64,000 bases of DNA from Nitrospirota bacterium (GTDB lineage Bacteria > Nitrospirota > Thermodesulfovibrionia > Thermodesulfovibrionales > JdFR-88): contig JAKAHV010000003.1 of NCBI GenBank assembly GCA_021825295.1, forward strand, positions 1 through 64,000, given 5' to 3'. Position 1 is the stretch's first letter. Each line of letters begins with the position of its first letter. Shown piece by piece: positions 1 to 8,768 of this stretch. The translations under genes were made by a program, and so were the position numbers. A model generated the notes under the pieces. The model ran no database searches and had not been told where the DNA came from. It saw only the letters and a program-made list of their open reading frames with translations.

Positions 1-209
1 CGATCTGCCGCCGATTTCGAAATATTTTTGCCTGAAGACAATTTACCGGTAAGGGGGACCATCATGTGGGGCAGGGACACCGGCTCGGATTCTTACAGGG
101 TGTGGCGTTATGGAATAAGGTTCGACGAGGAGAGTGTAAAAACCATCGCGGGGAAAGCGGACCTGTTCGGCCGGCTCTCCGCCCCGCCGCGCGGCGGAGG
201 AAAGGGCAG
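1..209. other. left-edge region without a convincing gene
   Basis: No reading frame here has a plausible start, ribosome binding site and recognisable product. Frames that run through it are extensions of the barrel gene that begins at 210. A purine-rich GGAGG at 196-200 serves that gene. Confidence 0.5.
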
Positions 210-926
210 ATGATCTCCCCGAAAAACAATGCCATCATAACCGCCATATCCCTGTTGGTTCTTCTTTTCCCCAGGCCGGCGTCCGCAACTTCCTACGGAG
301 TCGCCGCGGGCACGGAAATGGACACCGACAGCTCCGGGTATTCATATCTGGGGTTCGTGGCGGAAAAGCCCGTCAGCAAGGATATCTCCATAATGGGCCG
401 ATTATGGCTCGATTATCTGAGATACTCGTTCGACCAGGGCAGCGGCAGGACTTACGCCTCCGCCCCGGGCATACAACCCGCCCTGGGCATAAAAAAATAT
501 TTTTCACTCGGTTTTTCGGGCTCCATCTACGCGGGCTGGGAGAGCAGGAACACGTCGGTCCGCGGCGTGGTAAACGGGGTAAGCGTAAAGGGCGTTACAA
601 ACAGCGCCGTCCTCCAGGGCGAGCTAGACAAATGGATAAAAAACAACAATATTAATTTCGGCGTCAGCTACAGCACCGGGACCGGTTTCATTTGGTCGCG
701 CCTTCGCCTGAAAAAAGGGGTCTCCGGCGGCCTCCTTCCGATAAGGCTGGGCCTCGAATTCATAGGCATGGGAAACAGCGATTACAAGGCGTTCGAGGCA
801 GGCCCGCTTGTGGAGTTCTACTGGCCCGGGGCGAATGCCTCCGTAATATTTGACGGAGGATATAAAAACAGCTCCAGCATGGATAACGGCGCATACGGCG
901 GGATTGAATTGTACCGCGGGTTTTAA
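210..926 (+). CDS. secreted outer-membrane beta-barrel-like protein
   Basis: The 238-residue product starts with a clear signal peptide: a short polar stretch, a hydrophobic core (residues about 9-21) and a PASA-type cleavage site. The mature part is made of short alternating hydrophobic/polar segments rich in Gly, Ser, Tyr and Phe and ends with Phe, the usual C-terminal signature of outer-membrane barrels. I chose the ATG at 210 because GGAGG lies 9 nt upstream and the signal peptide begins there; a longer in-frame extension to 66 reads as arginine-rich non-signal sequence. Length and layout recall the BcsS-type barrels found near cellulose synthesis genes, but no such genes are visible here, so function is unassigned. 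Confidence 0.6.
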   Translation: MISPKNNAIITAISLLVLLFPRPASATSYGVAAGTEMDTDSSGYSYLGFVAEKPVSKDISIMGRLWLDYLRYSFDQGSGRTYASAPGIQPALGIKKYFSLGFSGSIYAGWESRNTSVRGVVNGVSVKGVTNSAVLQGELDKWIKNNNINFGVSYSTGTGFIWSRLRLKKGVSGGLLPIRLGLEFIGMGNSDYKAFEAGPLVEFYWPGANASVIFDGGYKNSSSMDNGAYGGIELYRGF

Positions 927-1025
927 TTTTGGCTCTTCAGGGTTTAGCATGGGTTAAAATAGTTTTTCTTTCCTGAGGAAGATGGCAGGGGCACAGGGTT
1001 GAGAGGGCGGGGAAGGCCGTTATCT

Positions 1026-1046
1026 CCTCTCCCTTGAGGGGAGAGG
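1026..1046. repeat. palindromic intergenic hairpin
   Basis: CCTCTCCC (1026-1033) pairs with GGGAGAGG (1039-1046) across a 5-nt loop and is followed by a purine-rich GGGAGAGGGTGAAGGGAGG tract. This looks like a common dispersed intergenic repeat rather than a gene. Role unknown. Confidence 0.5.
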
Positions 1047-1108
1047 CAGGGAGAGGGTGAAGGGAGGGGGAATATCCACAGAAAACCTGGTAGAGCCTTA
1101 ATTTTTAA

Positions 1109-1126
1109 CCCCGGCCTGAACCGGGG
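1109..1126 (-). terminator. possible terminator of the PEP-CTERM gene
   Basis: CCCCGG (1109-1114) and CCGGGG (1121-1126) form a 6-bp GC stem. Read on the minus strand it lies about 47 nt after the PEP-CTERM stop codon and is followed by an A/T-rich tract, but without a clean run of T. Confidence 0.4.
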
Positions 1127-1172
1127 CCGCGCAAAAAAACCCTGCCGCTTGCCCCCATCCTATTTCCCCAGA

Positions 1173-1814
1173 TTATTTGCCGGCCTGAAATCTCCTTCCC
1201 AGAAATGCCAGGCCAATCAGCCCGAGCCCAAACAGCAGGATGGCGGACGGCTCCGGCACGGACGTCGTCAGGGTCATATCCGACACGTGTATGTAATCCC
1301 AATAGTTGTCCGCCTGGTCCACTACAAAGCTCAGCGTGTTCAGGCCCGTCTGGAATCCGCTTGACATTGTAAAGTCCTGCCAGGCAGGCCAGCCCCACTG
1401 ATAAACCGTTCCAGTGGCCCTGACGCCGTTTAAGTAAACGCCGTCCATGGCGTCATCGGCCGCCCAGTATCCGGTCAGGGTAATGTCCGCAGGGTCATAA
1501 GCGGCCAGATTGAACCTTGTGGTGTAGGTATACCACCCGGTGCCGGCCACGTCCGGATAGAGCGTGCTGCCGCTGGAGACAGTGCCCGGCCAGAAAGGGT
1601 TCGGGGACAAATCCTCTACATAAGCAGGCAGCGGCGCGCCGACAACGCCCGGATATGAGGTGATCGTGTAATTCTGGTCGACCGCCCCCTCCGGCAGGAA
1701 TGCCCCGGATGCATCCTCGCCCGTTCCAAAGATAGTGAAACTGTTGGCGTGCGCCTGCGCCGCAAGCCCCAATGCCACCACCAGGACAGAAAGGATTAAT
1801 GCCGTCTTCTTCAT
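1173..1814 (-). CDS. PEP-CTERM sorting-domain protein
   Basis: The 213-residue protein has an N-terminal signal peptide (MKKTALILS then a hydrophobic stretch ending AHAN) and a classic C-terminal PEP-CTERM tail: the motif VPEPS, a hydrophobic helix and a final GRR-containing basic cluster. Known PEP-CTERM proteins are cleaved by an exosortase at the cell envelope and usually exported to surface or matrix. The middle is a beta-rich domain with many Trp, Tyr, Asp and Gly residues and no catalytic motif that I recognise; it resembles the carbohydrate-binding-like modules often seen in this class. The ATG at 1814 is preferred to an upstream ATG because the signal peptide begins there and an AGGAAGGG tract sits just upstream. 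An exosortase should exist outside this window. Confidence 0.85.
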   Translation of the reverse strand: MKKTALILSVLVVALGLAAQAHANSFTIFGTGEDASGAFLPEGAVDQNYTITSYPGVVGAPLPAYVEDLSPNPFWPGTVSSGSTLYPDVAGTGWYTYTTRFNLAAYDPADITLTGYWAADDAMDGVYLNGVRATGTVYQWGWPAWQDFTMSSGFQTGLNTLSFVVDQADNYWDYIHVSDMTLTTSVPEPSAILLFGLGLIGLAFLGRRFQAGK

Positions 1815-2126
1815 CTGCGTTTCACCCTTCCTCGCTGAAATTTTATTCCCTCTACCACCGCTTAATCCCATGCGGCGACCGCGCCAACTTTAACATATAA
1901 GCAAATAATATGCTAAAAACCACCCTTTAAAATCAAACTTTGAAATCAAACATTTTTTGACCCGGCAAGAATTTAAAAGCAGCTACCAGTGTAAAGTTTC
2001 ACGACAGGTTGTAAGAAAAAGATTACAGATATTTCCTGTCTTCTCAACCGGAGCATATTGAGATACAATTGCCAAAAATAATCCGGGACAAAACGCGCTG
2101 AAAACAATGACAAAGGTGGCTGGGCG
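1815..2126. other. divergent intergenic region before the oxidase operon
   Basis: This AT-rich 312-bp stretch separates the PEP-CTERM gene from ctaD and must hold both promoters. On the plus strand TACAAT at 2064-2069 is a possible -10 box, but I see no good -35 partner. AAAGGTGG just before 2127 is the ctaD ribosome binding site. I see no further gene. Confidence 0.4.
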
Positions 2127-3743
2127 ATGAAGGGGCAGGCAAGCTATCTGGAGCCCGGGGAGGGGCGCGGGGGTTTTTGGGCCGGCTGGATGCTGTCGAC
2201 CGACCACAAGCGCATCGGCGTCATGTACCTGGCAGCGCTTTTGTCCTTCTTCTCGGCGGGAGTCGTCCTCGGCCTCCTCATAAGATTAAACCTCATCGAC
2301 CCCGGCCTCGTAATGGGCCCGCAGCGCTATAACGAGGTCTTCACCACCCACGGGATAATCATGATATTCCTCTTCATAATCCCGGGGGTGCCGGTTGCCT
2401 TCGGCAATTTCTTTCTGCCCCTGATGCTGGGCGCAAACGACGTGGCCTTTCCCAGGATAAACCGTCTCTCCTGGTGGGTATACCTGGCCGGGGCCACCAT
2501 GATTGCGGCCGCGCTCTTCATAAACGGGCACCCCCCGGACACGGGCTGGACGTTCTACGCCCCCTACAGCATAAGGACCCATACGAACGTGACCCTGGCC
2601 GTGATGGGCGTCTTCGTGCTCGGGTTTTCCTCGATACTCACCGGCCTGAACTTCATCACGACAGTCCATACCATGAGGGCGCCTGGCATGACCTGGTTCC
2701 GCCTGCCGCTGTTCGTCTGGACGCTTTACGCCACGGCGTGGGTGCAGTTGCTCGCCACCCCGGTGCTGGCCATAACGCTTGTTTTCATAGCGCTGGGGAG
2801 GGTCTTCGGGGTCGGGTTTTTCGACCCGTCAAGGGGGGGCGACCCCATCATCTACGAGCACCTCTTCTGGACCTACTCCCATCCCGCGGTCTATATAATG
2901 ATACTGCCGGCGATGGGGATAATAAGCGAGGTGGTGCCCGTCTTCGCCAGGAAGGCCATCTTCGGCTACAAGGCCGTGGCATACTCCGCCATCGCGATAG
3001 CGGGCGTCGGGTACCTGGTCTGGGGGCACCACATGTTCACAAGCGGCATGAGCGGCAAGGCGAGGATCATATTTTCGCTCATCACATTCCTTGTAGCCGT
3101 GCCAAGCGGGATAAAGGTCTTCAACTGGGTGGCAACCCTGTACAGGGGCTCGATCAGGATGGACGCGCCGCTTTATTTCGCGGCCTCCTTCATCTTCCTC
3201 TTCTCCCTTGGCGGGCTTACCGGGCTCATTCAATCCGCGCTCGCCCCGAATCTGAACCTCCACGGGACCTACTGGATAGTGGGGCATTTCCATTACGTCA
3301 TGTTCGGCGGGGCGGGCTCCGCGTTATTCACGGGGCTGCACTACTGGTTCCCAAAGATGTTCGGAAAGATGTACAGTCAGCGCCGGGCGAAGATCGGCTG
3401 CCTGATATTTTTCATAGGGTTCAACCTGCTTTACTTCCCCATGTTCATACTGGGCCTGAACGGAATGCCGAGGAGGTATTTTGACTACCCGAGGAGGTAT
3501 TTTACGGGCCACCTCATATCCACCATGGGGTCCTGGGTGCTGGCGGCCGGCCTCATCGTGATATTCTCAAACCTGATAAAGGCCCTTATAAGCGGGGAGC
3601 CGGCCCCGGCCAATCCCTGGGGCGGCAGGACGCTCGAATGGCAGACGTCATCCCCGCCGCCGCATGAGAACTTCGAGATACCTCCTTTTCTGGAAGAAAC
3701 CGGAGAGGGCAAAAGCGGCTTCAGGGCCGGGGAGGCCGGATGA
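2127..3743 (+). CDS. ctaD: cytochrome c oxidase subunit I, A2 type
   Basis: Catalytic subunit of a heme-copper oxidase that reduces O2 and pumps protons in the inner membrane. The 538 residues show the low-spin heme ligand H75 in HGIIMIF, the CuB/active-site region YSHPAVY (250-256) with H252 and Y256, the CuB pair H301/H302 in HHMFTSGM, and the heme ligands H387 and H389 in HFHYVM. The canonical Glu of HPEVY is Ala and the preceding residues are YS; this is the known A2-type arrangement seen in caa3 oxidases, so the protein is not expected to be defective. It heads an operon with ctaE, ctaF, ctaC and ctaB, overlapping ctaE by 4 nt. AAAGGTGG precedes the ATG. Confidence 0.97.
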   Translation: MKGQASYLEPGEGRGGFWAGWMLSTDHKRIGVMYLAALLSFFSAGVVLGLLIRLNLIDPGLVMGPQRYNEVFTTHGIIMIFLFIIPGVPVAFGNFFLPLMLGANDVAFPRINRLSWWVYLAGATMIAAALFINGHPPDTGWTFYAPYSIRTHTNVTLAVMGVFVLGFSSILTGLNFITTVHTMRAPGMTWFRLPLFVWTLYATAWVQLLATPVLAITLVFIALGRVFGVGFFDPSRGGDPIIYEHLFWTYSHPAVYIMILPAMGIISEVVPVFARKAIFGYKAVAYSAIAIAGVGYLVWGHHMFTSGMSGKARIIFSLITFLVAVPSGIKVFNWVATLYRGSIRMDAPLYFAASFIFLFSLGGLTGLIQSALAPNLNLHGTYWIVGHFHYVMFGGAGSALFTGLHYWFPKMFGKMYSQRRAKIGCLIFFIGFNLLYFPMFILGLNGMPRRYFDYPRRYFTGHLISTMGSWVLAAGLIVIFSNLIKALISGEPAPANPWGGRTLEWQTSSPPPHENFEIPPFLEETGEGKSGFRAGEAG

Positions 3744-4348
3744 TCGCAAGGCACGCAGCCTCCAGGGGCCCTCTGGTATCCAGATACGGGATGTGGTTTT
3801 TCCTCTATACGGAGCTTTTGCTGTTCGGCGCCATGTTCCTGGTCTATTCGGTCTACCGCTACAGGTTCCCCTCCGATTTCCACAGGGGCGCGATGGAGGA
3901 AAACCTGGTCACCGGCTCCATAAACACACTCGTGCTTATCACCAGCAGCATGACGCTGGCCATGGCCGTCTCCGCCATGAAGACCGGGGAAAACAGGCGC
4001 TCGGCGAGGCTGCAGCTTGCAAGCATCCTCCTTGGGGTGGTCTTCCTCTGCATCAAATACTACGAGTGGCACGCGAAGATAATAAAGGGGCTTTATCCTA
4101 ATTCCCCCGTCCTGCTTAAACTCCCGAAGGGGCAGATACTCTACTTCGGGCTCTACTATGCGATGACGGGGCTTCACGGGCTCCATCTGCTGGCCGGGAT
4201 AGGGGCGCTCTCGTTCACGCTGTGGCTGACCGTAAACGGAAGGCTCACCAGGGACAACCACGCGGTCCTGGAGAACACCGGCCTCTACTGGCACTTCGTG
4301 GACATCGTCTGGATGTATCTTTTCCCGCTTTTTTATCTGATAACCTGA
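3740..4348 (+). CDS. ctaE: cytochrome c oxidase subunit III
   Basis: A 202-residue membrane protein with about five transmembrane helices that packs against subunit I and stabilises proton uptake in caa3 oxidases. The C-terminal part with GLHGLHLLAGIG and YWHFVDIVWMYLFPLFYL is the family hallmark. The short form (about 200 rather than 260 residues, five helices) is usual for bacterial caa3 and bo3 enzymes. Its ATG overlaps the ctaD stop codon as ATGA, indicating translational coupling. Confidence 0.95.
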   Translation: MIARHAASRGPLVSRYGMWFFLYTELLLFGAMFLVYSVYRYRFPSDFHRGAMEENLVTGSINTLVLITSSMTLAMAVSAMKTGENRRSARLQLASILLGVVFLCIKYYEWHAKIIKGLYPNSPVLLKLPKGQILYFGLYYAMTGLHGLHLLAGIGALSFTLWLTVNGRLTRDNHAVLENTGLYWHFVDIVWMYLFPLFYLIT

Positions 4349-4371
4349 GGGCGGAGGCGCAGGGGATTCAC

Positions 4372-4668
4372 ATGGCGGCGGAGCGGCAACAAATACCGGC
4401 AACGGGGGGCAGGACATTCCTGGCCGTCTGGGCGGCCCTTGCGGCGCTGCTGGCGCTCTCCATCGCGGTCGCCCTTCTGAGCCCGTCAATGGCCGTTGTG
4501 CTGAACATCGTCATCGCCTCCTTCATGGCGGCGCTGAACCTGCTTTTCTTCATGAACCTCAGATACGAGGGGGCCTTTCTGAAAACGATACTCTTCATGG
4601 TCATACTCGCCCTTGCCGCGATAATACTGCTGACCTTCTCGGACGTTTTCTACAGGCGGGCCGGATGA
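4372..4668 (+). CDS. ctaF: cytochrome c oxidase subunit IV
   Basis: A 98-residue small membrane subunit with three hydrophobic helices and the family-like sequence NLLFFMNLRYEG between helices two and three. Subunit IV proteins of this kind are accessory to quinol and cytochrome c oxidases and have no redox centre. I chose the ATG at 4372 because AGGGG lies 7 nt upstream and it follows the ctaE stop by 23 nt; an in-frame extension into ctaE reads as basic, non-membrane sequence. The stop overlaps the ctaC start. Confidence 0.88.
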   Translation: MAAERQQIPATGGRTFLAVWAALAALLALSIAVALLSPSMAVVLNIVIASFMAALNLLFFMNLRYEGAFLKTILFMVILALAAIILLTFSDVFYRRAG

Positions 4669-5588
4669 TGCTTCCCGTATGGCTGTCAAAGACGGCGTGG
4701 CCGTCAAATACGGCAGACAGCGTGCAGAGCGCCTTTTTAATCGTTACCGCCGTCTGCTGCGTCCTGCTGCTCGGGGTCACGGCAACCATGATAGCGTTCC
4801 TGATCAAATACAACAGCAGGAGAAATCCCGTGCCGGGGCCGGACCGCGAGAACCTGTCCCTGGAGATAGTCTGGACGGTCGTCCCGGTGGCGATAGTGCT
4901 GGGGATGTTCTACGTGGGCTGGGTGAACTTCGACTACATACGCGACGCGCCGGCGGACACGATGAACATAAGCGTTCTGGGCAGGCAGTGGCAATGGAGC
5001 TTCACATACGCAAACGGCAGGCAGAGCGGCAAACTGAGGGTGCCCCTGGGAAAGCCCGTGAAGCTCGAAATGACCTCGGCCGACGTCATCCACAGTTTTT
5101 ACATCCCGGCTTTCAAGGTGAAGGAGGACGTGGTGCCCGGAATGAAGACCCACCTCTGGTTCATCGCGGACCGGCCCGGCGCCTACGACATCTTCTGCAC
5201 GGAATACTGCGGGCTGGGGCACTCCCGCATGAGGGCGAAACTGATCGTCATGCCGGTGGCGGAATTCAACGGCTGGTACCGGCAGAAGGCGGAGCCGCCG
5301 CCCAACAGGGGGCTCGCCCTCCTGCAGGCCAAGGGCTGCCTGGGCTGCCACAACGTGACGAGCCAGGTAAAGGTCGGCCCCGGCTTCAAGGGCATATACG
5401 GCTCCAGGGTGACCGTGCTGGTCAAGGGACGGGAGCAGGTCATGACGGTTGACGAAGCATACCTGAAATTCATGATAACGAACCCCGATGTATGGGTCGT
5501 CAAGGGTTTTCCCCCGATCATGCCGAAGATACCGCTTACGGAGGAGGAGACCGGGGAAATCATCCAATACATAAAGACGCTGAAATGA
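4665..5588 (+). CDS. ctaC: cytochrome c oxidase subunit II with fused cytochrome c (caa3)
   Basis: Subunit II accepts electrons from cytochrome c. The 307 residues contain two N-terminal transmembrane helices (about 22-47 and 68-88), a cupredoxin domain with CuA ligands H143, C178, C182, H186 and M189 (segment CTEYCGLGHSRM), and a C-terminal cytochrome c domain with CLGCH at 225-229. The fused cytochrome marks a caa3-type enzyme. Subunit II coming last, after I, III and IV, differs from the more common II-I-III order. ATG ATG at 4665 overlaps the ctaF stop, so the second Met at 4668 is an alternative start. Confidence 0.96.
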   Translation: MMLPVWLSKTAWPSNTADSVQSAFLIVTAVCCVLLLGVTATMIAFLIKYNSRRNPVPGPDRENLSLEIVWTVVPVAIVLGMFYVGWVNFDYIRDAPADTMNISVLGRQWQWSFTYANGRQSGKLRVPLGKPVKLEMTSADVIHSFYIPAFKVKEDVVPGMKTHLWFIADRPGAYDIFCTEYCGLGHSRMRAKLIVMPVAEFNGWYRQKAEPPPNRGLALLQAKGCLGCHNVTSQVKVGPGFKGIYGSRVTVLVKGREQVMTVDEAYLKFMITNPDVWVVKGFPPIMPKIPLTEEETGEIIQYIKTLK

Positions 5589-6469
5589 AAAAAATAAAAA
5601 AACTCGGGGCCGTCGCGGGGCTCTTCAAGATAAGGGTCTCGGCCTTCACGGCCCTGTCCTCGGTCACCGGGCTGCTGCTTGAAAATGGAAACGGCGGAAA
5701 TGCGGGGCATTCGCCTTCGCGCCTGGCCGGCCTCGCCGCAGGGGTGCTGCTTCTTGCGTCCGGCGCTTCGGCCCTCAACCAGTTTCAGGAGGCCGGAACC
5801 GACGCGCGCATGCCCCGGACGCGCACGAGGCCGATCCCCTCGGGCCTCATCAGGCCGGCCCATGCGCTGCTGCTCTCCCTGATGCTGATGCAGGCGGGGA
5901 GCATAATCCTTTTCGTCTTCGGAGGGGTGATGCCGGCCGCGCTCGGCGGCCTGGCGGTCTTATGGTACAACCTGGTCTATACGCCTCTAAAGAAAATAAC
6001 GCCGTTTGCGGTCATCCCGGGGGCGCTGGCCGGCGCCATTGCCCCTGCGATAGGGTGGGTATACAATGGCGGCTCCCTTTCGGACCCGAAGGCGCTCATC
6101 GTCTGTTTTTTCTTCTATATATGGCAGATCCCCCATTTCTGGCTTTTCCTTTTAAAGTACGGCGAGGAATACGAAAAAGCCGGCCTGCCCTCCATTACAA
6201 GCGTGTTTTCCAGCCGCCAGCTCCGGCGGGTGATCTTCGTCTGGGATGCCTGCACCGCGGCCTCGGCCATGCTGCTTTTTTCCCTGCACGCGGCAGGCAG
6301 CCCGCTGACATGCTCGCTGGCCGCACTGGCCGCCGCCTGGATAACCGGCAGCGGGGCCGCCGTCCTCGGCGGAAATGGCAAGTGGCATATCTTCGCCTGG
6401 AGGAGCATCAATGCATGCGTTCTGGCCATAACTATCCTGCTTTGGGCCGGCACCATCCTGCCTGCCTGA
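5585..6469 (+). CDS. ctaB: heme O synthase (protoheme IX farnesyltransferase)
   Basis: Transfers a farnesyl group to heme b to make heme O, precursor of heme A for the adjacent oxidase. The 294-residue polytopic membrane protein carries the prenyltransferase motif NQFQEAGTDARMPRTRTRP with its Asp residues, the YTPLKKITPFAVIPGALAG stretch and HFWLFLLKYGEEYEKAG. The ATG at 5585 overlaps the ctaC stop (ATGA); a longer in-frame extension lies inside ctaC and is rejected. A heme A synthase (ctaA) gene is not visible in the window and would have to be elsewhere. Confidence 0.94.
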   Translation: MKKIKKLGAVAGLFKIRVSAFTALSSVTGLLLENGNGGNAGHSPSRLAGLAAGVLLLASGASALNQFQEAGTDARMPRTRTRPIPSGLIRPAHALLLSLMLMQAGSIILFVFGGVMPAALGGLAVLWYNLVYTPLKKITPFAVIPGALAGAIAPAIGWVYNGGSLSDPKALIVCFFFYIWQIPHFWLFLLKYGEEYEKAGLPSITSVFSSRQLRRVIFVWDACTAASAMLLFSLHAAGSPLTCSLAALAAAWITGSGAAVLGGNGKWHIFAWRSINACVLAITILLWAGTILPA

Positions 6470-6477
6470 ATAACCGG

Positions 6478-6505
6478 TTGCACATACGGCCAAAACCGCT
6501 AGAAT
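6478..6505 (+). promoter_or_regulatory. possible promoter of the small cytochrome c gene
   Basis: TTGCAC (6478-6483) and TAGAAT (6500-6505) are separated by 16 nt, in the gap after ctaB. If used, the small cytochrome gene could be transcribed apart from the oxidase operon. The -35 match is only partial. Confidence 0.35.
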
Positions 6506-6545
6506 TGGGGAAGTGATCTAAAACAAGACAAAGGAGATCCGGGAG

Positions 6546-6869
6546 ATGAAAAAAATGCGCCTTTTGGGGGCCGCGGTCCTTTTGGCGGCCGTCTTTTCAA
6601 TGGGGTCTTTTCCGGCGGAGGCCGCTGCCGCGACGGGAAAGGAGCTGTTCAATGCAAACTGCTCCAAATGCCACTTCGGGGGCGGCAACGTGATAAACCC
6701 CAAATTCACCCTGCACAAAAATGACCGCCTGAAGCATGGCGTCAGGACGGCAAATGATATAATCTCCAGAATGAGACACCCCGGCCCGGGGATGCCCACA
6801 TTCACAAAAGAGATGATACCCGATGCCGACGCCAGGAAAATAGCCGAATACGTGCTGAAGACGTTTTGA
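6546..6869 (+). CDS. small periplasmic c-type cytochrome
   Basis: A 107-residue exported monoheme cytochrome. A signal peptide (residues 1-26, cleaved near AEA/AAA) precedes CSKCH at 39-43, the heme attachment site; M83 in GPGMPTF is the probable axial ligand and the last helix ends AEYVLKTF. This is a class I cytochrome of the c6/c553 type and is a natural electron donor to the caa3 oxidase encoded just upstream. A strong AAAGGAG lies before the ATG. The 227-bp gap downstream to the kinase gene holds a TATAAT-like box at 6997-7002 but no gene. Confidence 0.9.
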   Translation: MKKMRLLGAAVLLAAVFSMGSFPAEAAAATGKELFNANCSKCHFGGGNVINPKFTLHKNDRLKHGVRTANDIISRMRHPGPGMPTFTKEMIPDADARKIAEYVLKTF

Positions 6870-7096
6870 AAAATTATCCGGGTTAGAAACATCACAGAAT
6901 TTCAGTGCATGAAGATACATAAGGCGAATGCCTGCGGCCCCCGTGACGCCGGCCATCCCGGCACTTGCGCCCTATACTTTCAAATTCAATTTATTTTATA
7001 ATAAATGCATTGTTTTAAACAGTTTTTCCGCTTTTTCCTTTTCTGGGGGAGGGAGTCTTGGGCAGTTCTGGCGGACAGCGCGGGAGAATTTTTTTC

Positions 7097-8746
7097 ATGC
7101 TGAAAAATGATCTGCCAAAAGGCTTCCTCGGCATACTGCTGACGTTCATCATCTCCATTGTGCTTTTTTCGGCTTACAATATCGCTTTCGTCTTTCCTTC
7201 GTTCTTCGGCATGCTGGCCGAAAACTCAGAAAACGAGTGCGTGCGCATAGCCCAGCACGTCAGTAACAACCTCCTGGCATCCGGGTTCGAAAGTGGGTTC
7301 TCTCCCGCCGCCTTCAGGCCGGAGGACGAACGCCTGAGGAAGGGTTTCGGGTTATGGAAAATAATCATCTTTTCCTCCAGGGGACAGATCCTCTATTCCA
7401 GCGACCCCTCAGACCTTGGCCGGGCGATGAAAGGCAGGTTTTTTTACAATATCGTGGCCAAAGGCGGCGTCTACAAGAAATTCATCCCGAAAAATTCGCT
7501 TACGCCAGGCGGCCAGGTGGCGGCAACCGACCTGGTGGCGGTATATGTCCCCATAATGAAAGACGGAAGGTTTTCGGGGGCTAGCGAGGTCTATATGGAC
7601 GTAAGCCGGATGAGGCGCCGCGCGGACGGTCTGCTGTTTAAATCCTTCCTTACGCTCTCCATACTCGTCTTCGGTCTGCTGGCCGCCTTCGTCATCGCCG
7701 CGCTGAAGGCCGGCAGATACCAGGCGGCAAGAAGAAAAGCCGAGGACGCCCTCAGGCAAAACGAATATCTGCTTCGGACCATCATCGAGACGGAGCCGGA
7801 ATGCGTGAAGCTCCTGGCACGGGACGGCACCCTTTTGATGATAAACCCGGCCGGGCTCAAGATGCTCCAGGCCGGCTCATTTGAAGAGGTAGAGGGCCGG
7901 CGCGCCGCGGACCTCGTCTCCCCGGAGCACCGGGAGGCATTCAACAATCTTGTCAGCGACGTGTTCGCGGGCAAAACCGGGACGCTCGAATTCAAGATCA
8001 CGGGCCTGAAGGGCAGGGCCCTCTGGCTTGAGACCAACTCGGTGCCCCTGCTGGATGACCGTGGAGAAATAGCCGCAATGCTGGGCATCACCCGGGACGT
8101 CACCGCAAGAAAAGCGGGGGTTGAAAACATGGAAAAGTCCCTCCGGGAGAAGGAGACCCTGCTCCGGGAGCTTTACCACAGGACAAAGAACAACATGCAG
8201 GTAATCACCAGCCTCATCAGCCTTCAGTCCGCCTCGATCGCCGACAGCAGCGTCCTGCAGATGTTCGACGACACCAAAAGCAGGATACAGGCCATGGCCC
8301 TGGTGCATGAAAAACTCTACCAGTCGAAGGACCTCTCCAGCGTCGGTATGAAAGACTATATCAGGGACCTGGCCGATGCGCTCCTCATGAGTTTCAGCAA
8401 ACGCGCGGGCAATGTGGAGCTTGATCTCGATGTCCAGGACATCCCCCTGCCCATTGACATTATCATACCGTGCGGACTCATAGTGAATGAGCTTGTGTCC
8501 AACTCGCTGAAATACGCCTTCCCGGAAGGCAGGCCGGGCAAGATAACGATATCGTTCCATAAATCCGGCGGCCGGATGGAATTTGCCTACAATGACAACG
8601 GCATCGGGCTGTCCAATTTAGACCTGGACAGCGTTAAGACCCTGGGCCTGAAACTGGTGAAGAACCTCGCCACCAAGCAGCTTGGCGGGGAACTGGAACT
8701 CATGCCCGGACCGGGCTCCGGGTTCCGGATCACATTTAAAGCCTGA
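7097..8746 (+). CDS. membrane sensor histidine kinase with PAS and HisKA_2 domains
   Basis: A 549-residue sensor. Order: transmembrane helix (about 10-30), periplasmic sensory region of roughly 150 residues, second helix near 190-210, a PAS domain (about 230-345), a HisKA_2-type dimerisation domain with phospho-accepting H361 in ELYHRTKNNMQVI, and a HATPase domain with N-box NELVSNSLKYAFPEG and G-box DNGIGL/GSGF. HisKA_2 kinases often pair with stand-alone receivers, and one follows 22 nt downstream. I chose the ATG at 7097, where GGGAG lies 10 nt upstream and the signal-anchor begins. The signal sensed cannot be read from sequence; the position after the oxidase operon hints at a redox or metal cue, but this is only inference. 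Confidence 0.88.
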   Translation: MLKNDLPKGFLGILLTFIISIVLFSAYNIAFVFPSFFGMLAENSENECVRIAQHVSNNLLASGFESGFSPAAFRPEDERLRKGFGLWKIIIFSSRGQILYSSDPSDLGRAMKGRFFYNIVAKGGVYKKFIPKNSLTPGGQVAATDLVAVYVPIMKDGRFSGASEVYMDVSRMRRRADGLLFKSFLTLSILVFGLLAAFVIAALKAGRYQAARRKAEDALRQNEYLLRTIIETEPECVKLLARDGTLLMINPAGLKMLQAGSFEEVEGRRAADLVSPEHREAFNNLVSDVFAGKTGTLEFKITGLKGRALWLETNSVPLLDDRGEIAAMLGITRDVTARKAGVENMEKSLREKETLLRELYHRTKNNMQVITSLISLQSASIADSSVLQMFDDTKSRIQAMALVHEKLYQSKDLSSVGMKDYIRDLADALLMSFSKRAGNVELDLDVQDIPLPIDIIIPCGLIVNELVSNSLKYAFPEGRPGKITISFHKSGGRMEFAYNDNGIGLSNLDLDSVKTLGLKLVKNLATKQLGGELELMPGPGSGFRITFKA

Positions 8747-8768
8747 GAGAAAGGCGGGCAATGCCCGA

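Noticed and set aside
250..300. Possible ctaD defect from the HPEVY Glu being Ala (residues 252-256)
   Set aside because: The YSHPAVY form is the known A2-type arrangement, which remains a proton pump, so it is not damage. (Residue numbers refer to the ctaD product.)
2286..3484. Long open frames on both strands inside ctaD
   Set aside because: They are shadows of a high-GC gene: Arg/Gly/Pro/His-rich with no conserved motif, while the ctaD frame has every oxidase ligand.
3464..3503. Repeated CCGAGGAGGTATTTT in ctaD
   Set aside because: It encodes PRRYFDYPRRYF, close to the normal conserved GMPRRYxDYP region of the family; I read it as coincidence rather than an expansion.
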